A stretch of DNA of 52,743 nt. It comes from an uncultured Clostridia bacterium. GTDB taxonomy: Bacteria > Bacillota > Clostridia > Oscillospirales > Acutalibacteraceae. Every line of letters starts with the position of its first letter. Positions within the stretch are counted from its first letter, which is position 1. The DNA lies in assembly GCA_947631945.1 (NCBI GenBank), contig CANRNI010000017.1, positions 1 to 52,743 on the forward strand, read 5' to 3'. A program made the translations under genes and the position numbers. Positions 33,607 through 42,685 of this stretch are shown one piece after another. The notes beneath the pieces were generated by a model that saw only the letters and a program-made list of their open reading frames with translations, was not told the DNA's origin and did no database searches.

Positions 33607-34252
33607 AAAGATTTTTTTGTTAGTAAGTGGTTGCTGCCTTGTCATCTTTTTTGTGTTAGGTGTAGTCAATCATGCACTATCAAAGCCCGATTATGCACAG
33701 CTCTATCTAACTAGTGAAAATGATGAAACGGTTCCCTATGTTATATTAAATGATTCACAAAAATACCGCTATTTGATGTACTATAGTCAAAGCGAGCCGG
33801 ATTTAACGATCCGAAACGGTAAAAATATGTTTTTATCGAAGTTCAGAAGGAGCTTCGGAGCCTATAGTGATGATCCGGAAAGAAATTTTTTGTACAATAA
33901 CGAAGGTGATTTCGGTTTTGAAGTCGTAGGGCTTTACGCAAAAGAAAGCGCCTTGGACGATTTATTTAAACCTACGCCGGAGAATATTTCCCATGTTGAG
34001 ATCTGTAAAAGCAGTGATTTTGACGACGTGTTCTCTTTTCGGGCGGAGGATGCCGAGCTTTTTGATTATTTTCTAAAAGCCTATTCAGATGAACTCTCAG
34101 ATTATTTTTATCCAACAAATGTTGACGATTTGGATGTGTTCAACGAAGAGTACAGGATTGATGTGTTTTATCAAAATGACAAAATTTCCCGGTTTCTTAA
34201 ACGCATCAATCAATCGGAATTTCAAATTCTGTATTCCATGAGCAAGCAGTAA
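33593..34252 (+). CDS. Membrane-anchored immunity protein candidate
   Basis: Starting at the ATG at 33593 (GGAG seven bases before), the 219-residue protein has one N-terminal membrane helix (IFLLVSGCCLVIFFVLGVVN). The outer or periplasm-facing domain is beta-rich and acidic (YAQLYLTSENDETVPYVILN; DVFYQNDKISRFLKRINQSE). It lies directly after the toxin and before a terminator, the position of RHS immunity genes. No known immunity family is recognised. The upstream extension to 33476 in this frame overlaps the toxin extension and is not needed. Confidence 0.65.
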   Translation: MKTSKKIFLLVSGCCLVIFFVLGVVNHALSKPDYAQLYLTSENDETVPYVILNDSQKYRYLMYYSQSEPDLTIRNGKNMFLSKFRRSFGAYSDDPERNFLYNNEGDFGFEVVGLYAKESALDDLFKPTPENISHVEICKSSDFDDVFSFRAEDAELFDYFLKAYSDELSDYFYPTNVDDLDVFNEEYRIDVFYQNDKISRFLKRINQSEFQILYSMSKQ

Positions 34253-34417
34253 ATGTAAATAAATTGAGAGAAACGAGCTTTCTTATCGTTTCCCGATGTA
34301 TGACTCAAAGAGCAGGGATATATTTTTGAATGCAAAGGGGATAATTGTTATGTAATTAATTACTTATATATAATATTAAAGATATAAACGGTACGAAACT
34401 TCAATAAGATATTGTAA

Positions 34418-34453
34418 GAAGCACAGTTTTTGTTTTACTGTGCTTCTTTTTTT
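34418..34453 (+). terminator. Rho-independent terminator after the RHS/immunity pair
   Basis: GAAGCACAG (34418-34426) pairs with CTGTGCTTC (34438-34446), followed by seven T on the plus strand. It separates the plus-strand RHS operon from the oppositely oriented ICE module. Confidence 0.92.
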
Positions 34454-34539
34454 AAAATATAAACTTAAAAGTCTCTAATTATCTTTTATTAATGAAACTT
34501 ACTTATATTTTGTTATAGAGAGGATAATATAAGAAATAC

Positions 34540-36447
34540 CTAATTAAAATACCCCAGTGCGTCCACTCTAACATCATTGACCCTAACTTCAAAATGCAAA
34601 TGTGCGCCTGTTGAATCTCCTGTTGAGCCTACCTGTGCTATGATCTGTCCTTTTTTCACCTGTTGTCCTGCTGAAACAAGGAGCGCGGAGCAGTGGGCGT
34701 AGAGGGTGGAATAGGTATCATTGTGTTGGATTTTTACATAGTAGCCGTAGGAATCGTGCCATGTTGCGGCGACAACCGTACCATCTGCTGCGGCGAGGAT
34801 CGGCGAGCCGTAGTCCATCGCTATATCCGTACCGCTGTGCGTCTTTATCTCTCCCGAAAAAGGATCGCGTCTTGTACCGAAGTAGGAGGTTATGATACCG
34901 TCGCTTTCCAAAGGCCACGCGAAAAATCCCTTTGACACATGACTGCTGTTCGACGGTAAAATATCGCCGCCGCTCAGTAAGCTGTCCCAAAGACTGTCAA
35001 ATTTTTCGCTTAAAAGCTCGTTAAGCTGCGCTTTTTGCTCGTCGTTGAAGCGAAAATGTTCCGCCGCTTCGTTTGCCGTCATACGGGTAATAACAACGGT
35101 CAGGATCTTCTTTTTTTCTCCGTTCTCTTTCTTTGAGGATATGCGCCCGGAAAGCGTATTCATCTCGGAAACAATATCCCTTAAAACGTCAAGTCTTTTT
35201 TCATCGACTGTTACGACCTCCATCGGATTTTCGGAGGTCGTTGTTTTTACCGCATATACGGCAAGCGCGTCTTTCCACCGTATGGAAATATCGCCCTCGA
35301 TTTCAATCAAATCATGACTTTTGGCAGCTTCCAAAGCGGATAATTTCGCATAATGCTCCGATGTTACGGTTAAAACCGCCTGCGACATTGACATTTTTGA
35401 ACTTTCGGATTTATCGTTTGACAGAAAGATGCCGAAACACGTCCCCGCGATAGCGGCAAGGAGACAAATAATAATGACGACAAGAGCTGCCGTACCGCCG
35501 CCCGCAATTAAGGCGACCGATTCCTTGCCTGCGGCTATCGCCGCTTTCGTACCCTCAATAACTGCTTTTGCCACGGTCTTTGCGGTTTTCGCGCCGTTTT
35601 TTGCCGCCGCTCTTGCCGATTCTTCCGCTTTTTTTGCCGCCTTTGCCGTCGCTTCGGCGGCTTTTTTTGAAGCCTGCGCGCTCTTTTCCGCAGCTTTATA
35701 CGCGTTATCCGCTGTTTTAACCGCGCGTTCTCCGATCTCTGCGCCGCCTTTGATTTTTTGACCGCCGTGGATTTGTTTAACTTCTCTCTCTGTGGATTTT
35801 ATCGTCCGCCCGCTTTGATGATCCCTTGTTTTGGGCGGCGTCCGCTCGTGCTGACGCGGTTTTTTAGCCGATTCGTTTTTGGTTTTCGGCTGTTTTTTCT
35901 GTACGGATAGAGACTGATTTGACGAAGCAGACTGTTTTTCGGAAGCTGTACGATTTATGGTTTTCGGTTTTTGGGAAACAGTCCTTTCTCCGCTTTTTGG
36001 CTTTTCTTTCCCTTTTGGCTTTTTAGGATCGGTACTGTTTTGCCGAGCGTCTTTTTTATCCTTTGGCGTTTTATCCGGCATATCGTGCGGTTCGGGGACG
36101 GCTTCGTCCAAGGGAGAATCCCCCTGTATATTTGTATCCGCCTGTTTGCCGGAAACCTTTTTTCTGATCGTCCGTACCGTGAGCTTTATACCCTGTCCGA
36201 CCGTTGAAACAGACGCTTCAACCGCTTCTTTCGCCTTTTCCGTTACCTGATCGGCGGCATACGCTTCGGGAGATTGGTTATTCCCGCCGTCTTTATCGCT
36301 TGAAATATTACGGATATTGTTTTCAATACTTTCTTCCGCTTTATCCTTTGTTTTTATCCCCGCGATTGCGGCTTTATCCTTTATTACGGAAACAGTGTGT
36401 TCCTTTACGTCCCGCGCGGTTTCTCGCGTCTTAATATTTTTCGCCAT
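34540..36447 (-). CDS. M23 peptidase, VirB1-like cell-wall hydrolase of the ICE
   Basis: The 635-residue protein has a long charged, low-complexity N-terminal half. An Ala/Lys-rich coiled coil (about 245-315) and one membrane helix (about 320-345, LVVIIICLLAAIAGTCFGIF) follow. The outer C-terminal domain is an M23 metalloendopeptidase, with THSGTDIAMDYG, ILAAADGTVV, YYVKIQHND and AHLHFEVRV supplying the zinc ligands. In conjugation it cuts peptidoglycan cross-links so the secretion channel can cross the wall. It is the last gene of the transfer operon. Confidence 0.88.
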   Translation of the reverse strand: MAKNIKTRETARDVKEHTVSVIKDKAAIAGIKTKDKAEESIENNIRNISSDKDGGNNQSPEAYAADQVTEKAKEAVEASVSTVGQGIKLTVRTIRKKVSGKQADTNIQGDSPLDEAVPEPHDMPDKTPKDKKDARQNSTDPKKPKGKEKPKSGERTVSQKPKTINRTASEKQSASSNQSLSVQKKQPKTKNESAKKPRQHERTPPKTRDHQSGRTIKSTEREVKQIHGGQKIKGGAEIGERAVKTADNAYKAAEKSAQASKKAAEATAKAAKKAEESARAAAKNGAKTAKTVAKAVIEGTKAAIAAGKESVALIAGGGTAALVVIIICLLAAIAGTCFGIFLSNDKSESSKMSMSQAVLTVTSEHYAKLSALEAAKSHDLIEIEGDISIRWKDALAVYAVKTTTSENPMEVVTVDEKRLDVLRDIVSEMNTLSGRISSKKENGEKKKILTVVITRMTANEAAEHFRFNDEQKAQLNELLSEKFDSLWDSLLSGGDILPSNSSHVSKGFFAWPLESDGIITSYFGTRRDPFSGEIKTHSGTDIAMDYGSPILAAADGTVVAATWHDSYGYYVKIQHNDTYSTLYAHCSALLVSAGQQVKKGQIIAQVGSTGDSTGAHLHFEVRVNDVRVDALGYFN

Positions 36448-36506
36448 AAAGTCCCCTCCTCAAAAAGAAAAGCCCGCCGAAAATGACGAGCCTTTCACTT
36501 TTGCCT

Positions 36507-37286
36507 TTACATACGAACATTGTGCATTTTATCGACAGGCGCAAGCAATATCTTCCCTGTTCCGCGATATACGTTGACAAGTCCCTCTCCGCTTGCCGCC
36601 GAACCGATCAGCGATTTACCCGAACGCTCAACAGAAAAATTCAAGCTGTTTGACCACGCGATTGCAAAATTGCCGTCAACTTTGAGTACGTCATTTTTCA
36701 GCTCGATTTCAATCAATTCCTCTTTAGGACAGCGCGATTCAATGGCGAACAAACCGTACCCGTTCAAGGAGAGGTTAAACAGTCCCTCACCGCCCGCGAC
36801 AGCGGAGGAAATATTGGAGCGCATGACAGCCTTATGCTCAAGGCTCGAATCGCAGGCAAGGAATAATCCGTCGTCAAGCACAACGGAACCGTTCCATTCC
36901 TCCGCGTTCAAAAGAATGATATGCTTGTAGGTGGGTTCAAGGACAAGAATACCTCTTCCCGTATATTCGGGCTTCACGGCGGATTCGCCCGTTACCTTGC
37001 CGCGAAACGCTTTTCCCAAAAAATCGCCCACGCCCTTAATGCCCGTCGTCGCGTTGACATCGCCGAGCATCCACTGCATAGCCCCCGCCTGCGTCGTTAC
37101 GTCGGTCTTATTGAGATCGCAGACCAACTGTCTTTTGCGGACGTTCATCTCATTGCAGAAAAACGCTCTTATCGCAAAATCGGGAGTAACGCTTAAATCT
37201 CTCTTGTATTCGATAACTTTAAAAGCTCCCTGTTCGTCAAGAACTCTTACATCGTCGTTGTCGGTAAAATTTTTAATATCAAACAT
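36507..37286 (-). CDS. AIM24-family protein
   Basis: The 259-residue beta-rich protein shows the AIM24 layout of a repeating G-x-G-x-x-x-x-x-P pattern. Examples are GRGILVLEPTYKHIILLNAE, GGEGLFNLSLNGYGLFAIES, AIAWSNSLNF and GEGLVNVYRGTGKILLAP. Family members are TRAP-like proteins of unclear function and occur regularly in this ICE family between the VirB4 and M23 genes. It is probably cytosolic, with no signal or membrane segment. It begins 31 bases after the VirB4 stop. Confidence 0.82.
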   Translation of the reverse strand: MFDIKNFTDNDDVRVLDEQGAFKVIEYKRDLSVTPDFAIRAFFCNEMNVRKRQLVCDLNKTDVTTQAGAMQWMLGDVNATTGIKGVGDFLGKAFRGKVTGESAVKPEYTGRGILVLEPTYKHIILLNAEEWNGSVVLDDGLFLACDSSLEHKAVMRSNISSAVAGGEGLFNLSLNGYGLFAIESRCPKEELIEIELKNDVLKVDGNFAIAWSNSLNFSVERSGKSLIGSAASGEGLVNVYRGTGKILLAPVDKMHNVRM

Positions 37287-37316
37287 AAAAACATTTCCTT
37301 TCTTTTTTTAATTTGA

Positions 37317-39659
37317 TTATTCCATTTTTGTTGTCATCAGCCTGAACAGTTCGGTATTCTTCGGGAATTTGCGCTCAAACGGCACAAGGCTTGAACCGAC
37401 CTTGATAAGTCCGTGTCCGGCTTCAACGTCCGTGATATATTTCATCTGATCTTCGCTTATCTGCAAGAGATTGGCGAGATCGTCGCGGTCTGTACTGCCC
37501 TGATTGAGCATAATGACAAACTCGGAGTTCGCGAGCATCGTTCTCGCCGTATGACTTTGCAGAAGATCGTCCACATTCTGCGTGATACCGGTACAAAACG
37601 CACCGTATTTTCTTACTCGTTTCCAAAGCGTAAACAGGAAGTTCGCGGAGTATTCGTGTTGGAACAGAAGATAGATCTCATCAATGAAAATATACGTTTC
37701 CCTGCCTAACGACCTGTTTCTTGTTATCCTGTTAAAGATACTGTCAAGAACGACAAGCATACCGATGGGCATAAGCTGACTGCCAAGCTCTAAAATATCA
37801 TAGGAAATCAAACGATTGTCAATATTGACGTTCGTCTGCTGTGCAAAGGTGTTATGCGAGCCTGTCGCGAATAATTCGATCTGCACCGCGACCTCCTGCG
37901 CTTCGGGTTCGGGCTGTTCCTTTAAGTTATTCACAAGGTCGATAAGCGTCGGCGTTTTTCCCTTGTACTTCTTTTTAATATACGGGGAATAGATATTCGT
38001 AAGACAACGGTCGATGACCGATTTCTGAAACGCGCCAAGCTTATCCTTGCCTACGATCTGTTCAAAGAGAGAAAGCACAAATTCGGCTTTCAGCGCGATG
38101 GGATTCGCTCCGTCCGCGTAATCTCCGTTAATATCGAGCGCGTTGATATGACTTTTGCTTGTCGCGGAAAGCCGGACGACCTGACCGTTTAACGCTTCAA
38201 CCAATGACTTGTACTCTCGTTCGGGATCTATGACAATAATATCCGCATCCCTTGTTAGGAAAAGATTGACGATCTCCTCTTTTGCCGTAAACGACTTGCC
38301 GGAACCCGATACGCCTAAAATCATACAGTTTCCGTTTAAAAGATTTTTACGGTTCACAAAAATCAAATTTTTTGAAATGGCGTTTACGCCTTGGAAAATA
38401 CCGCCCTCGTGCCTGATCTCCTGCGCCTTAAACGGCATAAATACGGCAAGGCTTTCCGTTATCAGGGTGCGCCTTGCTTCAATTTTGTTTACGCCGATAG
38501 GGAGCGTAGCGTTGAATCCCTCAAGCTGCTGAAATTTCAAAATACCGAATTGGCACATATGCTTACGGCATACGGCAAGCGTCGCGTCCGTTTCGCTTTC
38601 TAACTCCTTTTCGCTGTCGGCGGTAATCATAATCGTCATAACGACCTTGAACATTTTTTGATCTCTTGCCGTTATATCGTCAAGAAATTCTCTGACCACC
38701 TTGCGCTGCTGCTCCATGTCGTATGGGATAACGGCGGAATAGTTGTTATTGCTGTTCTGTTTGCGCTGATAATTGGTAATATTCGTTTCAATTCCGAGCG
38801 CCTGTTTCTCGCCGAACCGCTGAGCTTCTTCCGTTGAAACGGGGATAATATCGAAGTTAAAAATCATATTTCTGCTCGCGTCCGTCAATTCGCGGATGAT
38901 CATATCCTTGATAAAAGAGGGACAGTCTCTCAAAAAGAGGACGCGGGCATACCTGTCTCCGACCTTAAAGTGATCGGACTTAAATTCAAAGCTGTCGGGA
39001 GATATATAGTCTTTAAAGGACTGCCCTTTGCGCATGGTATCTCTTAAATCGAAATGATAATCCGATCCCTCGCCCGGTCTGCAAAAATCGTGTATGATCC
39101 TCAGACGCTCCGAAAGGTCAAGCTCTGTGCATTTTGAGCCTAAACGGGAGAAATGCGCGATCAGATCCGTGCCTATCCTGCCGAAGTGTAACCGCGCTTC
39201 CTCCACGCTTTTTGTTTGAACGGTAAGCGTTATATATTTGTCCTGTATAACGGCGTTCGCGCCGTCCGCAAGATTCAAAAGCATATCGTTGATCTCTCTG
39301 CGGTACGAATCATTGCCGTCGTTCTTTTCCTCCGAAAGAACGATATTTTGCAGTTCGTCGGTCTTGATTTTGCGGTTGATAATGGTTATCTGACTGGACA
39401 CGCCGTTTTCGAGAGAATTTAAAATATCGCTGTATTTAAAGAAATACGATTCCTTTTCCTCTTTGCCGGCAACGGCGTAATTAACGTCCGTAAAACGGTA
39501 CGTTTTTGAAAAACAGCCCTTGCCGGTCATAAAAATGCCGTCAGGAAAAACGGACTTGATTTGAATAACGTCCTGTACGGACTTCGGTACGCTCAACGAG
39601 CCGCCGAAACCGCCGTCAAATCCCGTTTTTCTTTTGAGCGCGCCTATGAGATCTACCAT
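37317..39659 (-). CDS. virB4: VirB4/TraE-like conjugation ATPase
   Basis: The product of about 780 residues is the cytoplasmic ATPase energising the type IV secretion channel. Walker A is at about 445-452 (LGVSGSGKSFTAKEE) and Walker B in the segment RETYIFIDEIYLLFQ. The C-terminal Q-N-V-D and LANSEFVIMLNQ motifs are standard. I start it at the ATG at 39659 with GGGG upstream, not at the TTG at 39680. The first 44 bases overlap the end of the PrgI gene, a common arrangement that couples their translation. Confidence 0.93.
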   Translation of the reverse strand: MVDLIGALKRKTGFDGGFGGSLSVPKSVQDVIQIKSVFPDGIFMTGKGCFSKTYRFTDVNYAVAGKEEKESYFFKYSDILNSLENGVSSQITIINRKIKTDELQNIVLSEEKNDGNDSYRREINDMLLNLADGANAVIQDKYITLTVQTKSVEEARLHFGRIGTDLIAHFSRLGSKCTELDLSERLRIIHDFCRPGEGSDYHFDLRDTMRKGQSFKDYISPDSFEFKSDHFKVGDRYARVLFLRDCPSFIKDMIIRELTDASRNMIFNFDIIPVSTEEAQRFGEKQALGIETNITNYQRKQNSNNNYSAVIPYDMEQQRKVVREFLDDITARDQKMFKVVMTIMITADSEKELESETDATLAVCRKHMCQFGILKFQQLEGFNATLPIGVNKIEARRTLITESLAVFMPFKAQEIRHEGGIFQGVNAISKNLIFVNRKNLLNGNCMILGVSGSGKSFTAKEEIVNLFLTRDADIIVIDPEREYKSLVEALNGQVVRLSATSKSHINALDINGDYADGANPIALKAEFVLSLFEQIVGKDKLGAFQKSVIDRCLTNIYSPYIKKKYKGKTPTLIDLVNNLKEQPEPEAQEVAVQIELFATGSHNTFAQQTNVNIDNRLISYDILELGSQLMPIGMLVVLDSIFNRITRNRSLGRETYIFIDEIYLLFQHEYSANFLFTLWKRVRKYGAFCTGITQNVDDLLQSHTARTMLANSEFVIMLNQGSTDRDDLANLLQISEDQMKYITDVEAGHGLIKVGSSLVPFERKFPKNTELFRLMTTKME

Positions 39660-39990
39660 TTTCTTTTTTACCCCTTTCAATATTTTTGTACGGTTCTTCC
39701 GCTTTGAAAACCAATTGCTTCGGCATTAAAATCTCCGATTTGATAAAGGCGAGCAGAGCTTTTTCGGCGGTCATGCCGTGGTACTTGAAAAATCCTATCG
39801 CCGCAAAAGGAGCCGCGCCCAAAATACATATCCAACTGAGCGTTTCAATGCCGAATAAAGGTCTTAACAAAAAATACAGCCCAACGGCAACGCCGCAGGC
39901 TAAAAGCGAAAAGATAAATTGTCTTAAATTCAAGCCGAAGTATACGGATTCACTGTAATCGCGTATCTCGCGGTTTATTTTTACTTCCAT
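39616..39990 (-). CDS. prgI: PrgI-family membrane protein of the secretion channel
   Basis: The 124-residue protein begins MEVKINREIRDYSESVYFGL and has two adjacent membrane helices (about 27-43 and 50-67, ILGAAPFAAIGFFKY), the PrgI (VirB3-like) layout. It is a channel component encoded directly before VirB4, as here. The two genes overlap by 44 bases. Confidence 0.88.
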   Translation of the reverse strand: MEVKINREIRDYSESVYFGLNLRQFIFSLLACGVAVGLYFLLRPLFGIETLSWICILGAAPFAAIGFFKYHGMTAEKALLAFIKSEILMPKQLVFKAEEPYKNIERGKKENGRSHRRAQKKNGI

Positions 39991-40107
39991 CTAAAACTCC
40001 TCACATATAAAATTTTATTAGCCATTTTATTCCGACGCTAATTTCTAAAAATTTTATTTATAATATTTATTTGATAGATTTAATAATTAGGAATAGGTGG
40101 TAATATT

Positions 40108-40308
40108 GTGCTTAACAACAATCTAAAAAAGATAAGAATGACAGAATACATGCTTAATAAACGTGAATTCTCAAAAAAATTAGATATTGCTGAGCAACAA
40201 TATTTTCGCTATGAAAATGGACAAGCAAATCCTTCTTTGGAAATAGCAATTAAAATCTCAGTTTGCTTAAATAAAAATGTCAACGATATTTGGTTTTTGA
40301 AAAAATAA
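40108..40308 (+). CDS. Small XRE-family repressor
   Basis: The 66-residue protein is a single Cro-type helix-turn-helix: KREFSKKLDIAEQQYFRYEN, then GQANPSLEIAIKISVCLNKN and VNDIWF. It lies on the opposite strand from the transfer genes, between PrgI and the DNA methylase, in AT-rich DNA unlike its neighbours. It is followed by a 57-residue membrane peptide on the same strand and may repress its promoter. Confidence 0.8.
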   Translation: MLNNNLKKIRMTEYMLNKREFSKKLDIAEQQYFRYENGQANPSLEIAIKISVCLNKNVNDIWFLKK

Positions 40309-40501
40309 TTTATCATTTTACTTTTTACTTTAACAATAAGCAAAACAAACTACATTTTTAATGTTTGATTAATTAGTTAAATAAAAAAACACTAAAATTA
40401 AATTTTTTTGCAATTAAATGAAAAAAATTCACTAACAAGTTAATTTTTTTTAGTTTGCGCATATAATATTGATAGAAATATAAATTATAGGAGACATAGT
40501 A

Positions 40502-40675
40502 ATGCGCAAAATGTCCGTAAAAAAAGTTAATGACAAAGTAAAAAACAATGAGATTTCACCGAAGTTTAAAGACATTATATTATTTTTAAAGAAGATTATT
40601 AATATATTGAATTTGATACTTACAGTAATCCACCAAAGTATAATTATTTTACTTTTAATAGACTTTTTATTATGA
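40502..40675 (+). CDS. 57-residue membrane peptide
   Basis: An ATG with GGAGA eight bases upstream opens MRKMSVKKVNDKVKNNEISP, then KFKDIILFLKKIIN, then ILNLILTVIHQSIIILLLID and FLL. The product has a basic N-terminus followed by one long hydrophobic helix, like holins or small membrane toxins. A TATAAT box (40463-40468) sits 34 bases upstream. It is not homologous to any conjugation gene that I know, and with the XRE gene it forms an inserted two-gene unit. Confidence 0.6.
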   Translation: MRKMSVKKVNDKVKNNEISPKFKDIILFLKKIINILNLILTVIHQSIIILLLIDFLL

Positions 40676-40759
40676 TATCATAATCCAATCATAAATTTTC
40701 TATTTCTTTTGCTATACTATCTGCCACTTTCATAATAAAAAAATGAATACATGCTATAA

Positions 40760-41740
40760 TCATTCTTCCGTTTCGGTGATACGGCTACGAGCCATTTCGC
40801 AGTATTGAGGATTTAAGTCGATCCCTATAAAATGCCGATTGAGCCGTTTGGCAACAACGCCTGTCGTTCCGCTGCCGATAAACGGGTCAAGAATAATACT
40901 GCCTTCACCGCTACCCGCAAGAATACACGGTTCAACCAGTTTTTCCGGGAATACGGCAAAATGTCCTTCTATTTTTTGTTGGTTCGTACTGATACGCCAC
41001 ACATCCCGTTTGTTTCTCATCAGGCTCATTTCACTGTGTGTACGCCCTCGAAACAGCTTTTGTGTTTTGGAAAAAGACGCATATTTATTTGTATCCGATA
41101 CGCCGCTTTTATATCGCCTCACTGTGCTGTCAGCCACTTCCTCCATAATAGCCATTTGATCGTAATAATAGCGGCATGATTTAGCAAACAGAAATAAATG
41201 CTCATAGGATTTTGTCGGTCGGTCTTTGACAGGCTCAGGCAAACAATTAGGTTTTTCCCAAATGATGTCCGATCTGAGATACCAACCGTCGCTTCGCAGT
41301 GCGAACGCCAACATCCACGGTATACCGATCATATCTTTTTGTTTTATGCCGTCCCAAACTTTGGGAATCGCTGATGTTGAATCGGTAGTATAAAAGTGAT
41401 AAATCTGCTTATTCTTTTTCCTTTCTGCAATCGGCTTATCCCAAGCACCTTTTCCGCTGCCCGCATAGCTGTCCCCAATATTCAGCCAGAGCGTTCCATC
41501 TTTTTTTAATATGCGTCTGACCTCACGAAAGACAACGGTAAGCCGGGATATATATTCATGCGGCGAAAGCTCGCTCCCGATCTGTCCCGACACGCCATAA
41601 TCCCGCAGTCCGTAATACGGCGGACTTGTTACGCACATTTGCAACGATTCAGACGGCAGGGAACAAAGTATCTCTAATGCATCACCGCAAAGAATTGTAT
41701 CGCGTAATGATTCAATATCGGTTTTTTCGCTTAACTCCAT
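40760..41740 (-). CDS. Site-specific DNA methyltransferase (N4-cytosine or N6-adenine, beta type)
   Basis: The 326-residue enzyme has the catalytic TSPPYYGLRDYG motif near the N-terminus (about 40-50) and the SAM-binding DPFIGSGTTGVVAKRLNR near the C-terminus (about 285-300). This motif order is that of beta-class amino-methyltransferases. No restriction gene accompanies it. Such solitary methylases are common in this ICE family next to VirB6 and may protect transferred DNA from restriction. It ends 42 bases before the VirB6 start region on the same strand. Confidence 0.9.
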   Translation of the reverse strand: MELSEKTDIESLRDTILCGDALEILCSLPSESLQMCVTSPPYYGLRDYGVSGQIGSELSPHEYISRLTVVFREVRRILKKDGTLWLNIGDSYAGSGKGAWDKPIAERKKNKQIYHFYTTDSTSAIPKVWDGIKQKDMIGIPWMLAFALRSDGWYLRSDIIWEKPNCLPEPVKDRPTKSYEHLFLFAKSCRYYYDQMAIMEEVADSTVRRYKSGVSDTNKYASFSKTQKLFRGRTHSEMSLMRNKRDVWRISTNQQKIEGHFAVFPEKLVEPCILAGSGEGSIILDPFIGSGTTGVVAKRLNRHFIGIDLNPQYCEMARSRITETEE

Positions 41741-41782
41741 ATTTTCCCCTTTCTTCTTTGCTCGTAAATTTTCATCATATCA

Positions 41783-42622
41783 TTACAGTCCCATCATCTC
41801 TTTTACAACTCTGTCAGCCATTTTTACGGTGCCGACAAGAACGATCATATTAAAGACGATCTCGCCGACATAGCTCCATACTTGATTAACGGCTGCCGCC
41901 GTCGTATCGACAACGGGCGGAGAATCCGCGAACAGTGAGAAAATGATACAGCCGAGTACGATGATCGCGCCTTCAAGACACACGGCGGCATAGGATTTTA
42001 AAAAGCTCTTGCCGACCGACGACGTGGGTTCTCCCGCAAACGAAGCGAGCGGCACAGGAGCTATCGCCGTATACAAAAAGAGCTTGAAAAATCTGCCGTA
42101 TACGGTCATGATCATAACAAACGATAAAACCGTTATGAATAAGCTGCCGATGAGCGTTACCGCCCAGAGCGGTATGCTTTCCCAAAATCCGCAGTCCTCG
42201 ATGGATCGTATAATGCTGTCCGGCAGAACTGTCTGTGAAGATGAAGCAAGTCCCGACGTTTCCATGATTTTTGCGACGATCCCCTGTGTGATTTCAAAAA
42301 ATGCTTTCATCAGTTCAAGACCGTAAGTAACGGCGGCTTTCGCAAGCGCAAACCGAATAAACATTTTTACCGCTATTTCAGGTCGTTTCATTTCCGCAAA
42401 GCTGCCGCAGGTTTTCATAACGCCGACAACAAAAAAGAGTACCAACAGCGAATAACCTATCGCTTGCAGCGCTCCGTGTATATTGTTTATTACGCTCCAA
42501 ATCGTGCCGCCCTTAAACTGTTCGGGCGATTGTGTTATGAGCAGCCATATTTCCGACAGCTTATCGTTCCATGTTTCCAAGGCTTTTTGGAGATTTTGGA
42601 CTACCCAATTGCTTGATTCCAT
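41783..42622 (-). CDS. VirB6/TrbL-like channel protein
   Basis: The 279-residue protein has an amphipathic N-terminus and about five membrane helices: LQAIGYSLLVLFFVVGVM, FIRFALAKAAVTYGLELM, PLWAVTLIGSLFITVLSFVM, CLEGAIIVLGCIIFSLF and EIVFNMIVLVGTVKMAD. The loop YTAIAPVPLASFAGEPTSSV is characteristic of the VirB6/TrbL-like proteins of Tn1549 ICEs. It forms part of the inner membrane pore. Confidence 0.85.
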   Translation of the reverse strand: MESSNWVVQNLQKALETWNDKLSEIWLLITQSPEQFKGGTIWSVINNIHGALQAIGYSLLVLFFVVGVMKTCGSFAEMKRPEIAVKMFIRFALAKAAVTYGLELMKAFFEITQGIVAKIMETSGLASSSQTVLPDSIIRSIEDCGFWESIPLWAVTLIGSLFITVLSFVMIMTVYGRFFKLFLYTAIAPVPLASFAGEPTSSVGKSFLKSYAAVCLEGAIIVLGCIIFSLFADSPPVVDTTAAAVNQVWSYVGEIVFNMIVLVGTVKMADRVVKEMMGL

Positions 42623-42685
42623 GGTTTCCTCCCTTCAAAAAATACAGCCGGTCTTTTACCAAGACCGACTGTACTCTTTTTTTTG

